64,000 nucleotides of DNA from Ophioderma brevispina (Eukaryota > Echinodermata > Ophiuroidea > Amphilepidida > Ophiodermatidae): NCBI GenBank assembly GCA_023653785.1, contig JAMKCH010056986.1, positions 1 through 64,000 on the forward strand. The letters are read 5' to 3'. Shown here piece by piece: positions 21,601 to 32,730 of this stretch. The stretch's first letter is position 1; every line of letters starts with the position of its first letter. The translations under genes were made by a program, and so were the position numbers. The notes beneath the pieces were generated by a model. The model had not been told where the DNA came from. It ran no database searches and saw only the letters and a list, made by a program, of their open reading frames with translations.

Positions 21601-23400
21601 TAAAAGCCCGATTGTATTTGCTGGGTTACCCGTACAATCTTAACACTTACATTTGGTTCTAGTTCTTGACAAAATTATGTGAGCAGTCAAGCTGGTTTAG
21701 CTGCATAAACCTGTATGGGACTGTTAGTAGCACGCCAGCAGTGTGGGTGGTGAAATTGACTGTAGTGTGGGGATTGCCGCCTGCAGAAGTGAATGGGCTG
21801 TTGTAGGATTGGTGTGTTCATAGCTGGACTCCTTTGGAACTGTAGTAAACAGAAGGTCACAGTGGCACCAATGTCGTACTGGCAGTGACATATCACTGAA
21901 AGCATCACATTCCGGAGTTTATACGAATTGAATATAATTTGTACTAGTGGCTGACGGTTATTGTTCTACAACCTTCTCAAAGTGATCCCAAGATTTTGGA
22001 GATGTGGCCGTGAAAATTGTGTAAGGTACAAAACAAGCATTCATTAAGCAATGTTTGTTTTTGATTGTGTTTCATCAACAGCTGGTCACAAAGTTTTCTG
22101 CATTAGTAAGATAGGGCTAGTGCTCAACAAAATGAATTGTACTATTGTCAATGTCAATGGGGAACAATTTTTAATAGCAACTGTTGTCTGAATGACTTTT
22201 AATTTGAAGCTTACAGAGGAAGTCTTTGGACAGTTTTCCAAAAAGGAATCAGTAAGTTGAATTCTTGTATGCTAAATGTCTAGGGGCTGTGGGATAGTGA
22301 ACTTTCTTAGGGTATGATGATTTAGAAGGGTTAGGATTTTTTAGCTTTTGAAAAGTGGGTTTAATATTTTTCGCAAATTGGACCAAGTACTTTACTTTTT
22401 GTTTGTATAATTATTAGAATATTAATTATACTTCACTTTCCAGCATGGAATTTGGGCTTTTGAACTTGAAAAATAGGACCGAATTACTCTTGGATTATAC
22501 TTTTTTACTCACTTCTGGTTATAATAACTTAGCCATTAGAATCTGATATATAACCAGCTCATGGTAAATGAAATACATAGCTAGGTTGTTATCGAATTCC
22601 AGCCAGAGTACCTTATGTCACTTGCAAGCAAGTATCAAAACACTTTTGGGCTGCGCTATAACAACGACTCCCCGCTTCCCTCCCGGTCCCACACTACGAA
22701 CTCAATTTAGCCTGTTATTTAGCGTTGCAGTGAAAATATGACTAACAAATTTCTTGACCACTTTTCCTCATGTATTGGTGCCGGGCTCACTTGTCGCCCG
22801 TACAGAGTATAGGATAGAGAACATAATACTTTAGTAGCTTCGAGGCAAATCCTGGACTTGTAAACATGTGGAAAGTACATGTATACGCTTGACTGTAGCC
22901 CTCTTGACCGTAACTGATGTTACACAGACCCTCTTCAAAAGCTAATCGATTTATGCACATTGGTAGTACTGGCTACTCTTAACTATTTTCAATTGAAAGA
23001 CCTGGCACACAAAGATATCATCCTTTTATCCATATGGAATTACACACACACCACCACCACCACACATCTCTTGGCCCCCATTCAAAAGCCATTTTAGATA
23101 TTACACACACATTGAAGTACCATTAACATTTCAATTTCAATGCGGCATACTGAGATATCATGGCAGAGTTATTAAATTCATATGAATATTACACACCTCC
23201 ACACATTTGGTATTTGGCCATGGAAGATCTTAAAAATGAAACAAAAGCAAATTTAAAGTACCTTATATATTTCATATAAAACGGGCTGAAATTTTCCAGT
23301 GCAAGTCAGAAAAATTACATTCAGAATAACTAATAATTGAAAAAGTTATTATTGTCTGCTCAAATGCTTGCATTGGTTGTAAAGAGGGATAAAAGGCTTC
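21601..23400. other. No gene recognised
   Basis: No supported exon or TIR pair. A short ACACACACACCACCACCACC stretch lies at 23043-23064. AGTAAGT near 22245 could serve as a donor but has no convincing exon upstream. Confidence 0.35.
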
Positions 23401-23402
23401 CT

Positions 23403-23425
23403 CAAAAAAAAAAAAAAAAAAAAAT
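23403..23425. repeat. Poly(A) run
   Basis: About 21 consecutive As. A target duplication was not identified, so it cannot be assigned to a retrotransposed tail. Confidence 0.8.
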
Positions 23426-23809
23426 GTTTATTTGGCTCATTTGGACTTGAGGAAGAAGCTATGCCTATTTTGCTAAAGACAAAACATTTGTTAGGCCATT
23501 TTTGAGCCACACAGAGATGCATCTTCAGCAGTGCTTTGGTAAAAACATTTAACAAATTATTGTACGACATAGAGGTGGTAGAATAATTACAGGATTATCA
23601 GATTTAATATACTGAGATTCAAAGAAAATGCTGGAGTGAAAAATGTTCAATTTCCCATATACAAAGTCAAAATGGCTGGTGTAAGACCACATTTACTTTG
23701 GATCAGCAATTTTTCATGTTTTTTTAACTTGGGAATCAAATTAAACCCATCAGTTTCATATTCGCTTGAAAAACAAGTACAACGTAATTTAAGTTTTAAG
23801 TCCAATTTA

Positions 23810-23868
23810 TTTATTTTTTTTATTTTTTTTATTTTTTTTATTTTTTTTATTTTTTTTATTTTTTGCTT
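23810..23868 (+). repeat. Microsatellite, 9-bp unit A(T)8
   Basis: Five to six near-perfect copies of ATTTTTTTT. It explains the Phe/Ile-only open frame in this stretch. Confidence 0.9.
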
Positions 23869-23875
23869 TTTTTAA

Positions 23876-24439
23876 TTTTGTTAATTATTTAATTATACGT
23901 TTTTTTTTCAACTGATATTTTTTTGTCAATAAGAATCAATTGCAGGTGTGAATTGTCTTTGCTATACTGAGTTATGGTATACATTGGTGGCATCAATTTG
24001 GCCACCTTGTTTGGTTAAAATTGGCCTACAGAATTGTTGGGTTCTCTGCAAAATTGCAGTTTCTGAACCGAAAGTCTGAAAGACCAAACAAATCTTCTGA
24101 TCCTTGTTACACCAAAGCCAATATTCAAGCAAAAATAACGTTTAACATTCAAACACATATCTTTCCTTAATGTAGGTTTATTGGACTTATTCTGTATATT
24201 GGAGCAAATACTAAATAGAAATTTTGCAATATCTATGGCTTAAAGAAACATTTTAACTTATTTTCAGATACCGTATTGTTCCTAATAACACCCAGGGGCG
24301 GTGCATTTTTCAAAAAGGGAGGCTTTTATTAACAGTCACAAATCGGAAGTCAAAACTCCCCGCAAAAATCACACAGTTTTTAAAAGGGTGTTCAGTGTGC
24401 TCGCCTGGGGCTTTCAAACCCGAAGGGGTTCGGTAAGGG
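23876..24439. other. No gene recognised
   Basis: AT-rich lead-in to the purine-rich block. GACGGTGCATTTTTC-like words (about 24298) and AACCCGAAGGGGTTCGG (24418-24434, an imperfect palindrome) stand out but could not be assigned to a family. Confidence 0.3.
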
Positions 24440-25030
24440 TCAAAGGAGAGCGCTCTCAGAGCGGAGGAAGCATGTGAGGGAAGTGTAAAGAGTTGACAAA
24501 GAAAAGAAATGAAGGAAGGAAAAAAGCTCAGCGGTGACCAAGGATGAACAACGGGGTAATGAGGGGGTGGGGGAGTGGAAGGGTGATGATCAAGGAAAGA
24601 CAAGGTGAGAGCAAGAGGAGGAAGAGAAAGATTGGGTGTGAGAGGGCTAAGGCAGATGAGAAGGAAAGGAAGGGGGGTTAGATAGAAGTGGAATCAGGGT
24701 AAGGAAATGGTTTGAATAGAAATGGGTTAGGCGTTAATGGGGAAAAAAGGGGGCAGGGACGGTGGAGAAGTGGTCGAACGAAAGAAAAGGAAGGTTGAGG
24801 AGGTTGAAATAATGAAGTAGCAGGGTGCAAGAGAGAAACGGGGGGGGGTGTAGAGCGGCGTGAGTGAGAGTGAAGAGAAGTGCAACGCGAAAGAGAGTGT
24901 GTGAGATCAAAATAAGGGAGGACGGGAAATAACATGGGAATGAAAGAAGAAAATATCAAGGGTGCTGTACTGGAGCGTCAAGGGGAAAGGAGGCACGGTG
25001 CGTAAGAACATTAAGAGGAAGAGGAAACCG
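24440..25030. repeat. Purine-rich (G+A) block
   Basis: About 590 bp in which the plus strand is dominated by G and A (for example GAAGGAAGGAAAAAAG and GAAAAGGAAGG). Minus-strand open frames over it are Pro/Ser/Phe-rich and compositional. Confidence 0.7.
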
Positions 25031-25900
25031 CAGAGCTGCGCCCTTTCTCTTATACGTTTTTATAATCAACACATGGGTCCAAGCTTTGATGTGCCGTGAA
25101 GCTGAAAGCATATGATGACAACATCGATTATGATACGGTTAAGACAGTCCCGGCTATGAAATCATGTGATTTATGTTCGGACTTAACTCAATTTTCTTGA
25201 ATTGTTTTTAATCGCATTAGCGGTAGGGGGCATTTAATTAGAGCAGGGGCGTTTATAGAACAACACCACTATCTAATCATATTATGAAGATTTATAACTG
25301 AGATTAAGGGTAAAAAGCAAGGCTTTCAATTTTACTTTTTTAAATTCTTATCTGATGTGAATCTCTTGGTGCACTTTTACTGAGAAATTGCCTTTCATCT
25401 TTTAGAATTTTTTTCTTACTATACTTTAATGCCTACATTGAACCATAAAACAAAACCAGCAAACCTGAAAATGCAATATTAATTTGTCCCTTTTTTGAAG
25501 AATGTTTTATGGGAATATGGTGGTATTTGCAATTCCATTGATTTCCACAAGGTATACAACTAGTCCATATTGAACTCTCAACGTCATGTCTCTACACCAC
25601 TCTTTTCTGATGCTTATTAGTGCACTGTGTCCCAGATGATTACTGATAACCATACTATAGCAGCTACATTTATCATTATCAAGATTAAATTGCATATTGT
25701 CGCTACCATACGGAAAAAAAACCCAAAAATTGATACCAAATTTTGATAATCACTTTTACTATCAATATCAAATGGGAATGCCAGTTACGCTATCCTACCT
25801 GACCATACTGTAGGGAATTCTTGTTAGCAATTTGCTGTACTTTTTCTGTTTCTTTTCTGGTCCCTTTTATGACTCTGTCCAGCATGCTCTTTTTTCTCTT
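25031..25900. other. No gene recognised
   Basis: AT-rich sequence without a supportable exon or element. Confidence 0.35.
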
Positions 25901-25904
25901 TTTC

Positions 25905-26105
25905 AGGAACTCACCCTCCTTCCTTCTGTTCATCTCTCCCTCTCTTCCCATCCTCCCCTCTCCCTACCCCTCTCCTCCCCTCCCCTTTCTCTCCCCTCCC
26001 CTTTCCTCTCCCCTCCCCTTTCTCCTCCCCCACCCCCACCCGCTCTAAACTCCCTTTCTCTCTCTCCCCCTTCTCCTTCCTTTCTTCTCCCTCTATATCC
26101 ATCTC
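25905..26105 (+). repeat. Homopyrimidine tract with ~17-bp periodicity
   Basis: About 190 bp of nearly pure C+T. Its core repeats CTCCCCTCCCCTTTC three times around 25965-26025. Such tracts can form intramolecular triplexes (H-DNA). Open frames on either strand here are compositional. Confidence 0.85.
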
Positions 26106-26960
26106 TTTAGGTGATGAAAAGTCAATCGAGTTAGTTGTTACCCGCCCTCATCGCTTTTGGGAGACTAAAAATACCCCTCAAAATTTGAAAGATTGACAAA
26201 ATAATTCATTATTTTCAAAATATCGTCATTTTCACCCGGGTTTTAGCAAGTGGAAACATTTTTGTTTGTAAGCATATTTTGATACTTTGAAGCAACCAGA
26301 CTTTTCTGCAGCCCTACCTATCTTGAAAATTTCTTTGGTGCATTTATTTCCATTTTGCAATAATGTAAATGAAGTCGCCTCATCAACCAGGAAAAAAGTA
26401 ACAAACTCGTAATTGACCTTCTTGTGCCTTACTCTTTTTCACACCTTACTACTACAAGCAATCTAGAAAATTACTGTGCTTTGCCAAATAGATGCCATTG
26501 CTAAATCCTGTGTAATGGTGTTGTAATATGTTCTAAAAGTGCTGAGGTGTATACGAGAATGTGACGGCCATTTCTTTTTATCAGCCTTGAGCTAACATAT
26601 AAAATCCAGGACACAACCTACATACCAAAGGATTAATACAAGTAATAATCACAGGTCAATGGCTACCACAACTTCAACAGCAGAACAGGATAACATATAT
26701 CAAAATTTCAATGTGTCAAATGTCAAATTTGTGATTTCTTTTTCTCAAAAAACAAACAACCTAAATAATCAACGACAAAAAATATATTGTGATGCCAAGA
26801 AAGGAGTGTTTAGAAAAGCAATGTTTTTATCAGCGTGTTTTTTCCCTTGTTGAAGTCCTTATATGAAGATAATCAAGGTTATGATTGGTATCAAGGTATG
26901 CACAAAGGCTTCGCACTTTGAGATTTGTCAATGAAAACTTGAAGTAATCTATAACAAGCT
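26106..26960. other. No gene recognised
   Basis: AT-rich; a 64-codon plus-strand frame at 26659-26853 lacks recognisable features. Confidence 0.35.
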
Positions 26961-26962
26961 AT

Positions 26963-27430
26963 GTTCACACGGTCACAAAACTCCAAGGGTTTGAAACTCC
27001 GGAGGTGAAAATTTAATCCAATTATTTTACTTCACTCCAAATTGTGTCTACACGATGGCCAAAACTCTGAAATCATCCCCTGACAAATCTCCTCTGCTTC
27101 TCATATCGGAGTGTAGACCGGAAGTCAACATACCGGAAGCCGTGGAATTTCCCGTGTGATATTCAAACACAGGAATTTTGACCTTGCGAGGTCACCTCCG
27201 CTCACTATCCCCCGAAGCTGTCCACACGGCACGATACTCCAAAACACTCCGGATTGTTATCAGAGTTTGAGCTTCACCCTCAAGTTTTTTAGGGGGATAA
27301 AACCCCACTAGACCCTTGATAAAACTCCAGAGTGTAAAACCCTGAATGCGTCCACACGGTCAAAAACCCGAATCGACACTCCAGAGTTTTGAAAACTCTG
27401 GAGTTTCGGCCTCCGTTTGCACACGACTAT
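26963..27430. mobile_element. TIR element C, copy 2
   Basis: Starts TATGTTCACACGGTCAC and ends CCTCCGTTTGCACACGACTATA. It is collinear with 12028-12541, sharing AATTTAATCCAATTATTTTA, CAACATACCGGAAG, CACACGGCACGA.ACTC and AACTCCAGAGTGTAAAACCC. It lies only about 20 bp from the next transposon. Confidence 0.75.
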
Positions 27431-27451
27431 AAACTCTCTGGAGTCAACTGC

Positions 27452-28384
27452 TACTGTCCATTCAGTTAGCTTAGACCCTCGGTTTTTAATTAATATTAGA
27501 GAAGGTAGACGTGTCGGGGAAAAAATCGTGAAAGAAAAGTTTGTTTTCACGAAATTACCTAACAGGATTTTTAAATTTCAAAATATATGAATGGAATTTT
27601 ACCTGTAATAAATTTATTGAAATTTTACCCTTTTCCCCTCAAAGTTGCAAATGATCTGTCCAAAGTCTGGTATCATTAACAAATGACGTGTGCGATGGTC
27701 TTTGGTATTATACATACGAGGTAGGAATTGACTATCGATGTAGTGATACCCACTGCGATCAATATCGGCGGACCAAAAGAACCTGGTGGGACAGGACATG
27801 TCATCTTTTCTTAAAAGGACACAATACAAAGAATGTATTGTATTTGTATTTCTTTGAAAGTTTGAAGCGACATATTTTGCCCAGGAATAAAATCCCGGAA
27901 ATAAAATAGACGCTATTTATACACTACAAGCATTGTTCATGATATGGATCAGTGTCTTCTACTGTCAAAGAGCGATGCAACGTTTTGGTTATTCCTTTAT
28001 GTAATTTCTGCAGGAAATAATCAATATAGACATGTATAGAGTTGAATGGTGTTTATGGGCTTTATTCAGTATGGGCTTAATTGATTTCTTTCATCCAAGG
28101 ATAAACCAACGTTTTACACACCTATCTTATAAATGGAACATTCCTGAAAAATTTACGCTCATTACGAATATTCGGCCTGTTCCGATTCCTTGCCGATTGA
28201 TGGCCAAAAATCGCAGAAATTGAATAGAATTGGGTGTGAAGAAATACATTTCAGCATGCACCTGCAAAATCCTGTTAGGTAATTAAATGAATACCAACTT
28301 TTCTTTCACAATTTTTTCCCGACATCAATACCTTCTCTAATATTAATTAAAAACCGAGGGTCTAAGCTAATTGAATGGACAGTA
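27452..28384. mobile_element. ~930-bp transposon with ~120-bp terminal inverted repeats
   Basis: TACTGTCCATTCAGTTAGCT at the left is matched by the complement of AGCTAATTGAATGGACAGTA at the right. The pairing continues inward for about 120 bp through GACCCTCGGTTTTTAATTAA, TATTAGAGAAGG and CCTAACAGGATTT. The ends can be read as CTGTCC..GGACAG flanked by TA, as in Tc1/mariner-like elements. The 690-bp interior contains only frames under 75 codons with no DDE/DDD motif I can recognise, so it appears non-autonomous or decayed. Confidence 0.8.
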
Positions 28385-28509
28385 AGAATTTTATGAACTA
28401 GAAGGACTGACTTTTTTGGTAAAGTGTATTCGTTCAACACTAAACTACCCAGAAATCTACATTGTTTTACCAGGTAAGAGGTACCCTAATGGGCTTTGCA
28501 ATTATTTCA

Positions 28510-28553
28510 GGTAATGTTTTAGCTGACATGAGGTAATGTTGTAGCTGACATGA
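28510..28553 (+). repeat. 22-bp tandem repeat, 2 copies
   Basis: GGTAATGTTTTAGCTGACAT and GGTAATGTTGTAGCTGACAT, each followed by GA, lie head to tail with one mismatch. Confidence 0.85.
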
Positions 28554-28600
28554 CGAAAACTGAAGAAAGATGTCGACGACATAACAAAACAAAATGCAAA

Positions 28601-28891
28601 ATTTGTTTATTGAGCAAATGTAGTGCCGTATTTTGATGGAATTGGCAGTTCATGAACCTTCTCAAATTGAGGCTATATAAATGGGTGCGGTCATGCACAT
28701 CCAAGTTCTCTGCCTGTTGATTATATCATGGTATTACAATTGCACAGAGACATAAGTAGTGTGTGACTACTCCTGATCATTGGTGAAGCATGGTCATAAT
28801 CATCTACTGTGAAAAATTATGATTTCTATTACTTATAGCCAGGTGGTTGTATGAAAGGACTGCAATCAAGCACATACAAACCTTGTGTGAC
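28601..28891 (+). repeat. Duplicated segment, copy without insertion
   Basis: Shares AGTGCCGTATTTTGATGGAA, CAAGTTCTCTGCCTGTTGAT, GGTGAAGCATGGTCATAAT and CAATCAAGCACATACAAACC with 29336-30144. Here the sequence runs uninterrupted across GGTTGTATGAAAGG, the site where the sister copy carries a MITE D. Confidence 0.85.
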
Positions 28892-29335
28892 TTGAAAAAA
28901 GGCAAACAATATGCAGAACAAGCCAAAATCAAAGCATCATCTTTGGGTGAGAGTAACATTTGACATTGACCGCATGACTTTGCTTTGTTGGTTGTGAGAA
29001 AATTCCAAATTTTGCCAACATTTTGTGACAATTCAATGCACAACAATTATAGTCTGGTCCAGTCCCCCAGGGGTCCAGTCACTCGCCAAACTTTCTTTTA
29101 CTAATTGAGTACAATGTTTTGTGCATATTTATAGACCGTACAACCATGTCGCATTTTGTTTGACTGAAAAGGATGCCAAAATAAATTAAGAGATTCATGA
29201 TTTTGTGAAAAGACCTACTTTTGGGGGAAAATTCCACCAAAATTGATGTCACTTGAGATTTTCATATACATCACCAGATACGACTTGCTATAGGATTAAG
29301 ATCTTGCACTGTTCACAACTCCCATTTCTTTGTAT

Positions 29336-30144
29336 AATTTGTTTTCTGCGCAAATGTAGTGCCGTATTTTGATGGAATTGGTAGTAGTTAGAGATGGGTG
29401 GGGTTGTGCACACCCAAGTTCTCTGCCTGTTGATTATATCATGGTATTACAATTGCACAGAGGCACAAGTAGTGTGTAACTACTCCCGATCATTGGTGAA
29501 GCATGGTCATAATTATCTACTGTGAAAAATAATGATTGCTATTATTTATAGCGAGATGGTTAAAGCGGCACTGGCACATTTTCACAAAATATGAAATTTC
29601 TTCAATTTGCTCTCAAACGATAGTCTAGGCCATTGGAAGAACAGAGATATATTTTACTCATAAAAATAACATACCCCAAAAGAGATAGGGACATTGATAT
29701 GAGGATAAAGACATCCAGGTAATCTGTAGGCCAACTTTTAAGTTTCCATAACTTTAATCAACAAATGTGTATATTACATGAATATTTTTGACTCGTACTC
29801 ACTGATATTAAAACCACAAAGGTTATAGACCGAACAAACAGTGTGCATAGCGTGGGAAACATGCATACGGCGTGCGTGTTCTTGTGTTAAACGCCATTTT
29901 CGTTGTCTGCTGAATTTAACGTCGCCGGCGACGCTAAATTATAAAATCGTTCTGTTTACTCATAAGGAAGCTGATTTGGTCTTAATCATTTCGGGTGATT
30001 AATCATTTTTTGTATATAAAAGCCTTACAACCATGCAAAAATATCGATTTTGAAAAATCTTGAGGGTGCACTATTTTTCAAATGTGCCAGTGTCTCTCTA
30101 AGTATGAGAGGACTGCAATCAAGCACATACAAACCTTGTGTGAC
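29336..30144 (+). repeat. Duplicated segment, copy split by MITE D
   Basis: Same order as 28601-28891 up to GAGATGGTTA. It is then interrupted by 29560-30101 and resumes at GTATGAGAGGACTGCAATC and through ACAAACCTTGTGTGAC. The two copies differ by scattered substitutions and one indel-rich stretch near 29385. Confidence 0.85.
29560..30101 (-). mobile_element. MITE family D, copy 2
   Basis: Ends TTAAAGCGGCACTGGCACAT and ATGTGCCAGTGTCTCTCTAA. Reverse orientation relative to copies 1 and 3. It contains a CpG-rich palindrome GTCGCCGGCGAC near 29922. The borders TTAA and CTAA fit TTAA targeting. Confidence 0.9.
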
Positions 30145-30269
30145 CGCATCTTGTTGTATCAAGTTTACTCTACAAATCTTGATGAACTTAGAAGCAGATG
30201 TGAAAAATTATCAATTGAAATAACACTAAATTGTAGTAGTAGTAGTAAGACAACAATTTTAATCCTGTT

Positions 30270-30865
30270 TTGTCCCCCGTAAACGGAATGGCCGGATTCA
30301 CCTCACAACTCACACAACCGCCCTTACTCCTTCCTTCCACTTTCCCCGATCAATGCATCTCCATCCTCAAACCCACCCTCCACTCTCCTCCTATACTTGC
30401 TTCTAACTTGCTTCATTTCTTCCATGGTCTTCTTTGGAAACGTCCCCGTCCTCCTTAATAAACCCTTCCACCACAAGTCAAAGCCCTTCTTTTAAGGCAT
30501 GCTCGTCCATCCTTCCTCAACACTGCCCATACCAACGTACACCATTTTGCCTTCGCCAACCGGTCATCGCCTCTTCCAAACCCCAACATCTCATCAAGTC
30601 CATCAGTCTTCAATCCGATCCATCAACTTCACACCACACATCGCTCTTATCAATTGCTCTCTCTGTCCTCAAAGTCCCCATCTCATTTTCGCTCAGACAC
30701 CACGTCTCGCTCCAATACAGCATCACTATCTCCCACACTCTTATACACCATTCTTTCATCTTCAAAGGTATCTTTTCCCTTTTTCCTTCACAACTCCCCA
30801 TCATCCCTAAACTTTACCCAGCCATACCTTCACTCTAAGCTGCACAACCACCAGTCGTATTGAAT
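30270..30865 (-). mobile_element. Decayed LINE 3' fragment, same family as 10395-11815
   Basis: On the minus strand it reads VLLYGSETWCL-like (about 30690-30725, with W for G), ENEMGTLR, RTERAI, then a WYGHVL-like segment near 30535 and a Pro-Phe-Thr-Gly-Asp end (30280). This is the same order as the C-terminal part of the plus-strand LINE. Frameshifts interrupt it. The plus-strand open frames of 62-134 codons across the interval are antisense to it. Confidence 0.75.
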
Positions 30866-30894
30866 GGAAAAAAATTGCTCAGACTCTGGCCTGA

Positions 30895-31330
30895 GATATT
30901 TCTCTAATTGTCCCCCGCCGAACGAGTTTGGAACTTAGACTATAAAATGAGCAGCGTCCGTTCAGCCGTGCCTTTCGGCCGTGATAAAATGTTAACCCCT
31001 GTTATGACGATTTCTCTGGAGTTCCGTAGGGCCGACACTATGTAACTTGGTGAAAGAGCGGGTGGGTTAGTTCTTGACCGATTAATTTGGGCGTAAAATA
31101 TGCTAATTTAAGTATCTAATTTGCATAATTATGAAAAAATGTTCCTGCCAAAAAAAAAAGGCCTGTTTACAATTTTTCTGGAGTTCCGTAGGCATATAAT
31201 GATGTAACTTGTGGAATGAAGCGGGCTGATAGTTTTTTTCGACCTGATTACAGTTGGGGCATATTTCTGGCGATTGAGTATGGCAAATGGCTAATTAATA
31301 TGCAAAAAACGGCGTAATTGCTATATTTTT
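30895..31330 (+). repeat. Fragment shared with 55 kb, plus a two-copy ~165-bp tandem repeat
   Basis: 30899-30925 (CCCCGCCGAACGAGTTTGGAA) is the inverse of 55330-55360. TTTCTCTGGAGTTCCGTAGG, ATGTAACTTG..GAA.GAGCGGG and a TGCTAATT segment at 31010-31140 recur at 31175-31310. A POU-type octamer ATTTGCAT is at 31119-31126. Confidence 0.55.
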
Positions 31331-31552
31331 TTTTTTTTTGACACGTTAATTGGCTACTCAAAATTCCTGCGCTGCATAGCGTTCATGGGGCACATCTTAT
31401 TGCAATTTGAAAGTATGATATATATATATGCGGCCAGCAGCTTAGGTAATGCCAATGAGCTACTTAAATATGCTTAATTGCTGTATCTCTGAACGGTACA
31501 TCGGATAGAGGCAAAATTCTTCCTTCGCTACATGAGACCTACTATGCATAGG
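31331..31552. other. Low-complexity AT sequence
   Basis: Contains a run of Ts near 31330 and (TA)n at 31417-31430; no gene seen. Confidence 0.4.
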
Positions 31553-31850
31553 GAAGGGGAGATGGTGTTTGGGGAGGGGGTTAGGTGTTGGTGAAGGGGG
31601 TTCGGTATTGCGTGTGTTGGGGAAGGGGTGGGGGTCCCCGGGGTGTGCAGAGTGTTGGGGAGGGGGTAGGGGTGTTGGAGTTGTGGGTGGTGGTGAGGGG
31701 GGGTGGGTGTTTGTCCGGTTGTTTGCAGGGTGTTGAGGGGTGGGATTTTGCCGGGGTGTTGGGAGGGGTGGGGTTTTGCCGGGTGTTGGGGATAGATGGG
31801 GTGTATGCTGGGTTTGGGGAGGGGGTGGGTGTTTGTAGTGGCATTGTATA
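31553..31850 (+). repeat. G-rich minisatellite with G-quadruplex potential
   Basis: About 300 bp of reiterated GTGTTGGGGAGGGGGT-like units (for example GGGTTAGGTGTTGG and GGGTGTTGGGGAGGG), with G runs of 3-6 closely spaced on the plus strand. Gly-rich (plus) and Pro-rich (minus) frames across it are compositional. Confidence 0.85.
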
Positions 31851-31931
31851 TCCGCATGTTAGTGATATCGCGACCTTCGGCGGGACATATTTTACGCATC
31901 GCGTAAATTCAAGTTCGCCTTGTTTTTCCTT

Positions 31932-32275
31932 TTAAAGTGACAGGAGACACATTTCTCTCAAATGCAAGAAATCGATTGTAGACCACCTTATCTCAATGTT
32001 GGAAGCTTTATTGGCAAACAGCACGCAAGAAAACCGCAAAACCACCTTGTGTTTGAACTTGCTTGTTATCGTAATCGTCTCCACAGAAACCATGCTTTGA
32101 ATTACTGTTGTGCACGCCAGAAATTTACTAAATCATCAATCTTATTAATAAGAAGGCTTTCAGCTTATTTCCCTTCAGGTGTGATCTAATACTTGGTAAG
32201 CATTCCAATATACAAAAAACCGGGTTTGAAAAAAATCTGGGGGCGCTTCTTCTGAATGTCCCGATGTCTCTTTAA
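31932..32275 (+). mobile_element. TTAA-type MITE, diverged relative of family D
   Basis: Ends TTAAAGTGACAGGAGACACA and GTCCCGATGTCTCTTTAA are imperfect inverted complements, with TTAA at both borders. The terminal words resemble family D (GAGACA..GTCTCTTTAA), but the interior differs. 344 bp. Confidence 0.65.
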
Positions 32276-32294
32276 GTGTGAACAGAATCTAAAA

Positions 32295-32730
32295 CTAAAT
32301 TTTCGCGGTTCTCGGCTTTTCTTTCGCGCTCGCTAATTCAAAGAAGATAAGCTGTGGGCCGCCCCCATGACCTTTGTTGACCCTGGCACGTGGACCTTTG
32401 ATCTCATCAACATATGAGGGATCGCATGGGCACCTATGACAAAAGTTTTGGTTCCAATTGAACTTCAAGTTTTCAATTTAGACAATTTAATTTTAACCCC
32501 TTTTCTTCAACTTGAACCTTTGACCTTTAAACATGACCTTTGCACTCATCAACATATTAGGATCCCATTGTGGCACCTCATGACAGAAGTTTGGTTCCAA
32601 TTGAAGGTAAACTTTTCATTGAGTCAATTTAAAAAAAAACATACACACCCACATCCACACATACAAACACAACGCACAACAGGATTGCTAAGTGGGTACC
32701 CTAGCCAGCTATAGATGGCGGCCCACATTA
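32295..32730 (+). repeat. Dispersed repeat T, copy 1, with internal duplication
   Basis: Begins TTTTCGCGGTTCTCGG and contains GCTGTGGGCCGCCCC. A ~110-bp unit (ACCTTTGATCTCATCAACAT .. TTTGGTTCCAATTGAA..) occurs twice, followed by ACACACCCACATCCACAC and TTGCTAAGTGGGTACC. It is collinear with 54480-55100, where only one unit is present and MITE A is inserted. Confidence 0.7.

Noticed and set aside
22200..22250. Possible 35-nt microexon ending at AATCA-GTAAGT
   Set aside because: The acceptor lacks a proper pyrimidine tract and no neighbouring exon is visible.
25821..26110. Ser/Pro/Leu-rich open frames
   Set aside because: Lie in the homopyrimidine tract; no start context or splice signals.
30434..30863. 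Plus-strand open frames up to 134 codons, Ser/Pro/His-rich
   Set aside because: Antisense to the minus-strand LINE fragment, whose RT C-terminal motifs are recognisable.
31528..31935. Gly-rich (plus) and Pro-rich (minus) open frames of about 120 codons
   Set aside because: Products of the G-rich minisatellite, not of a gene.
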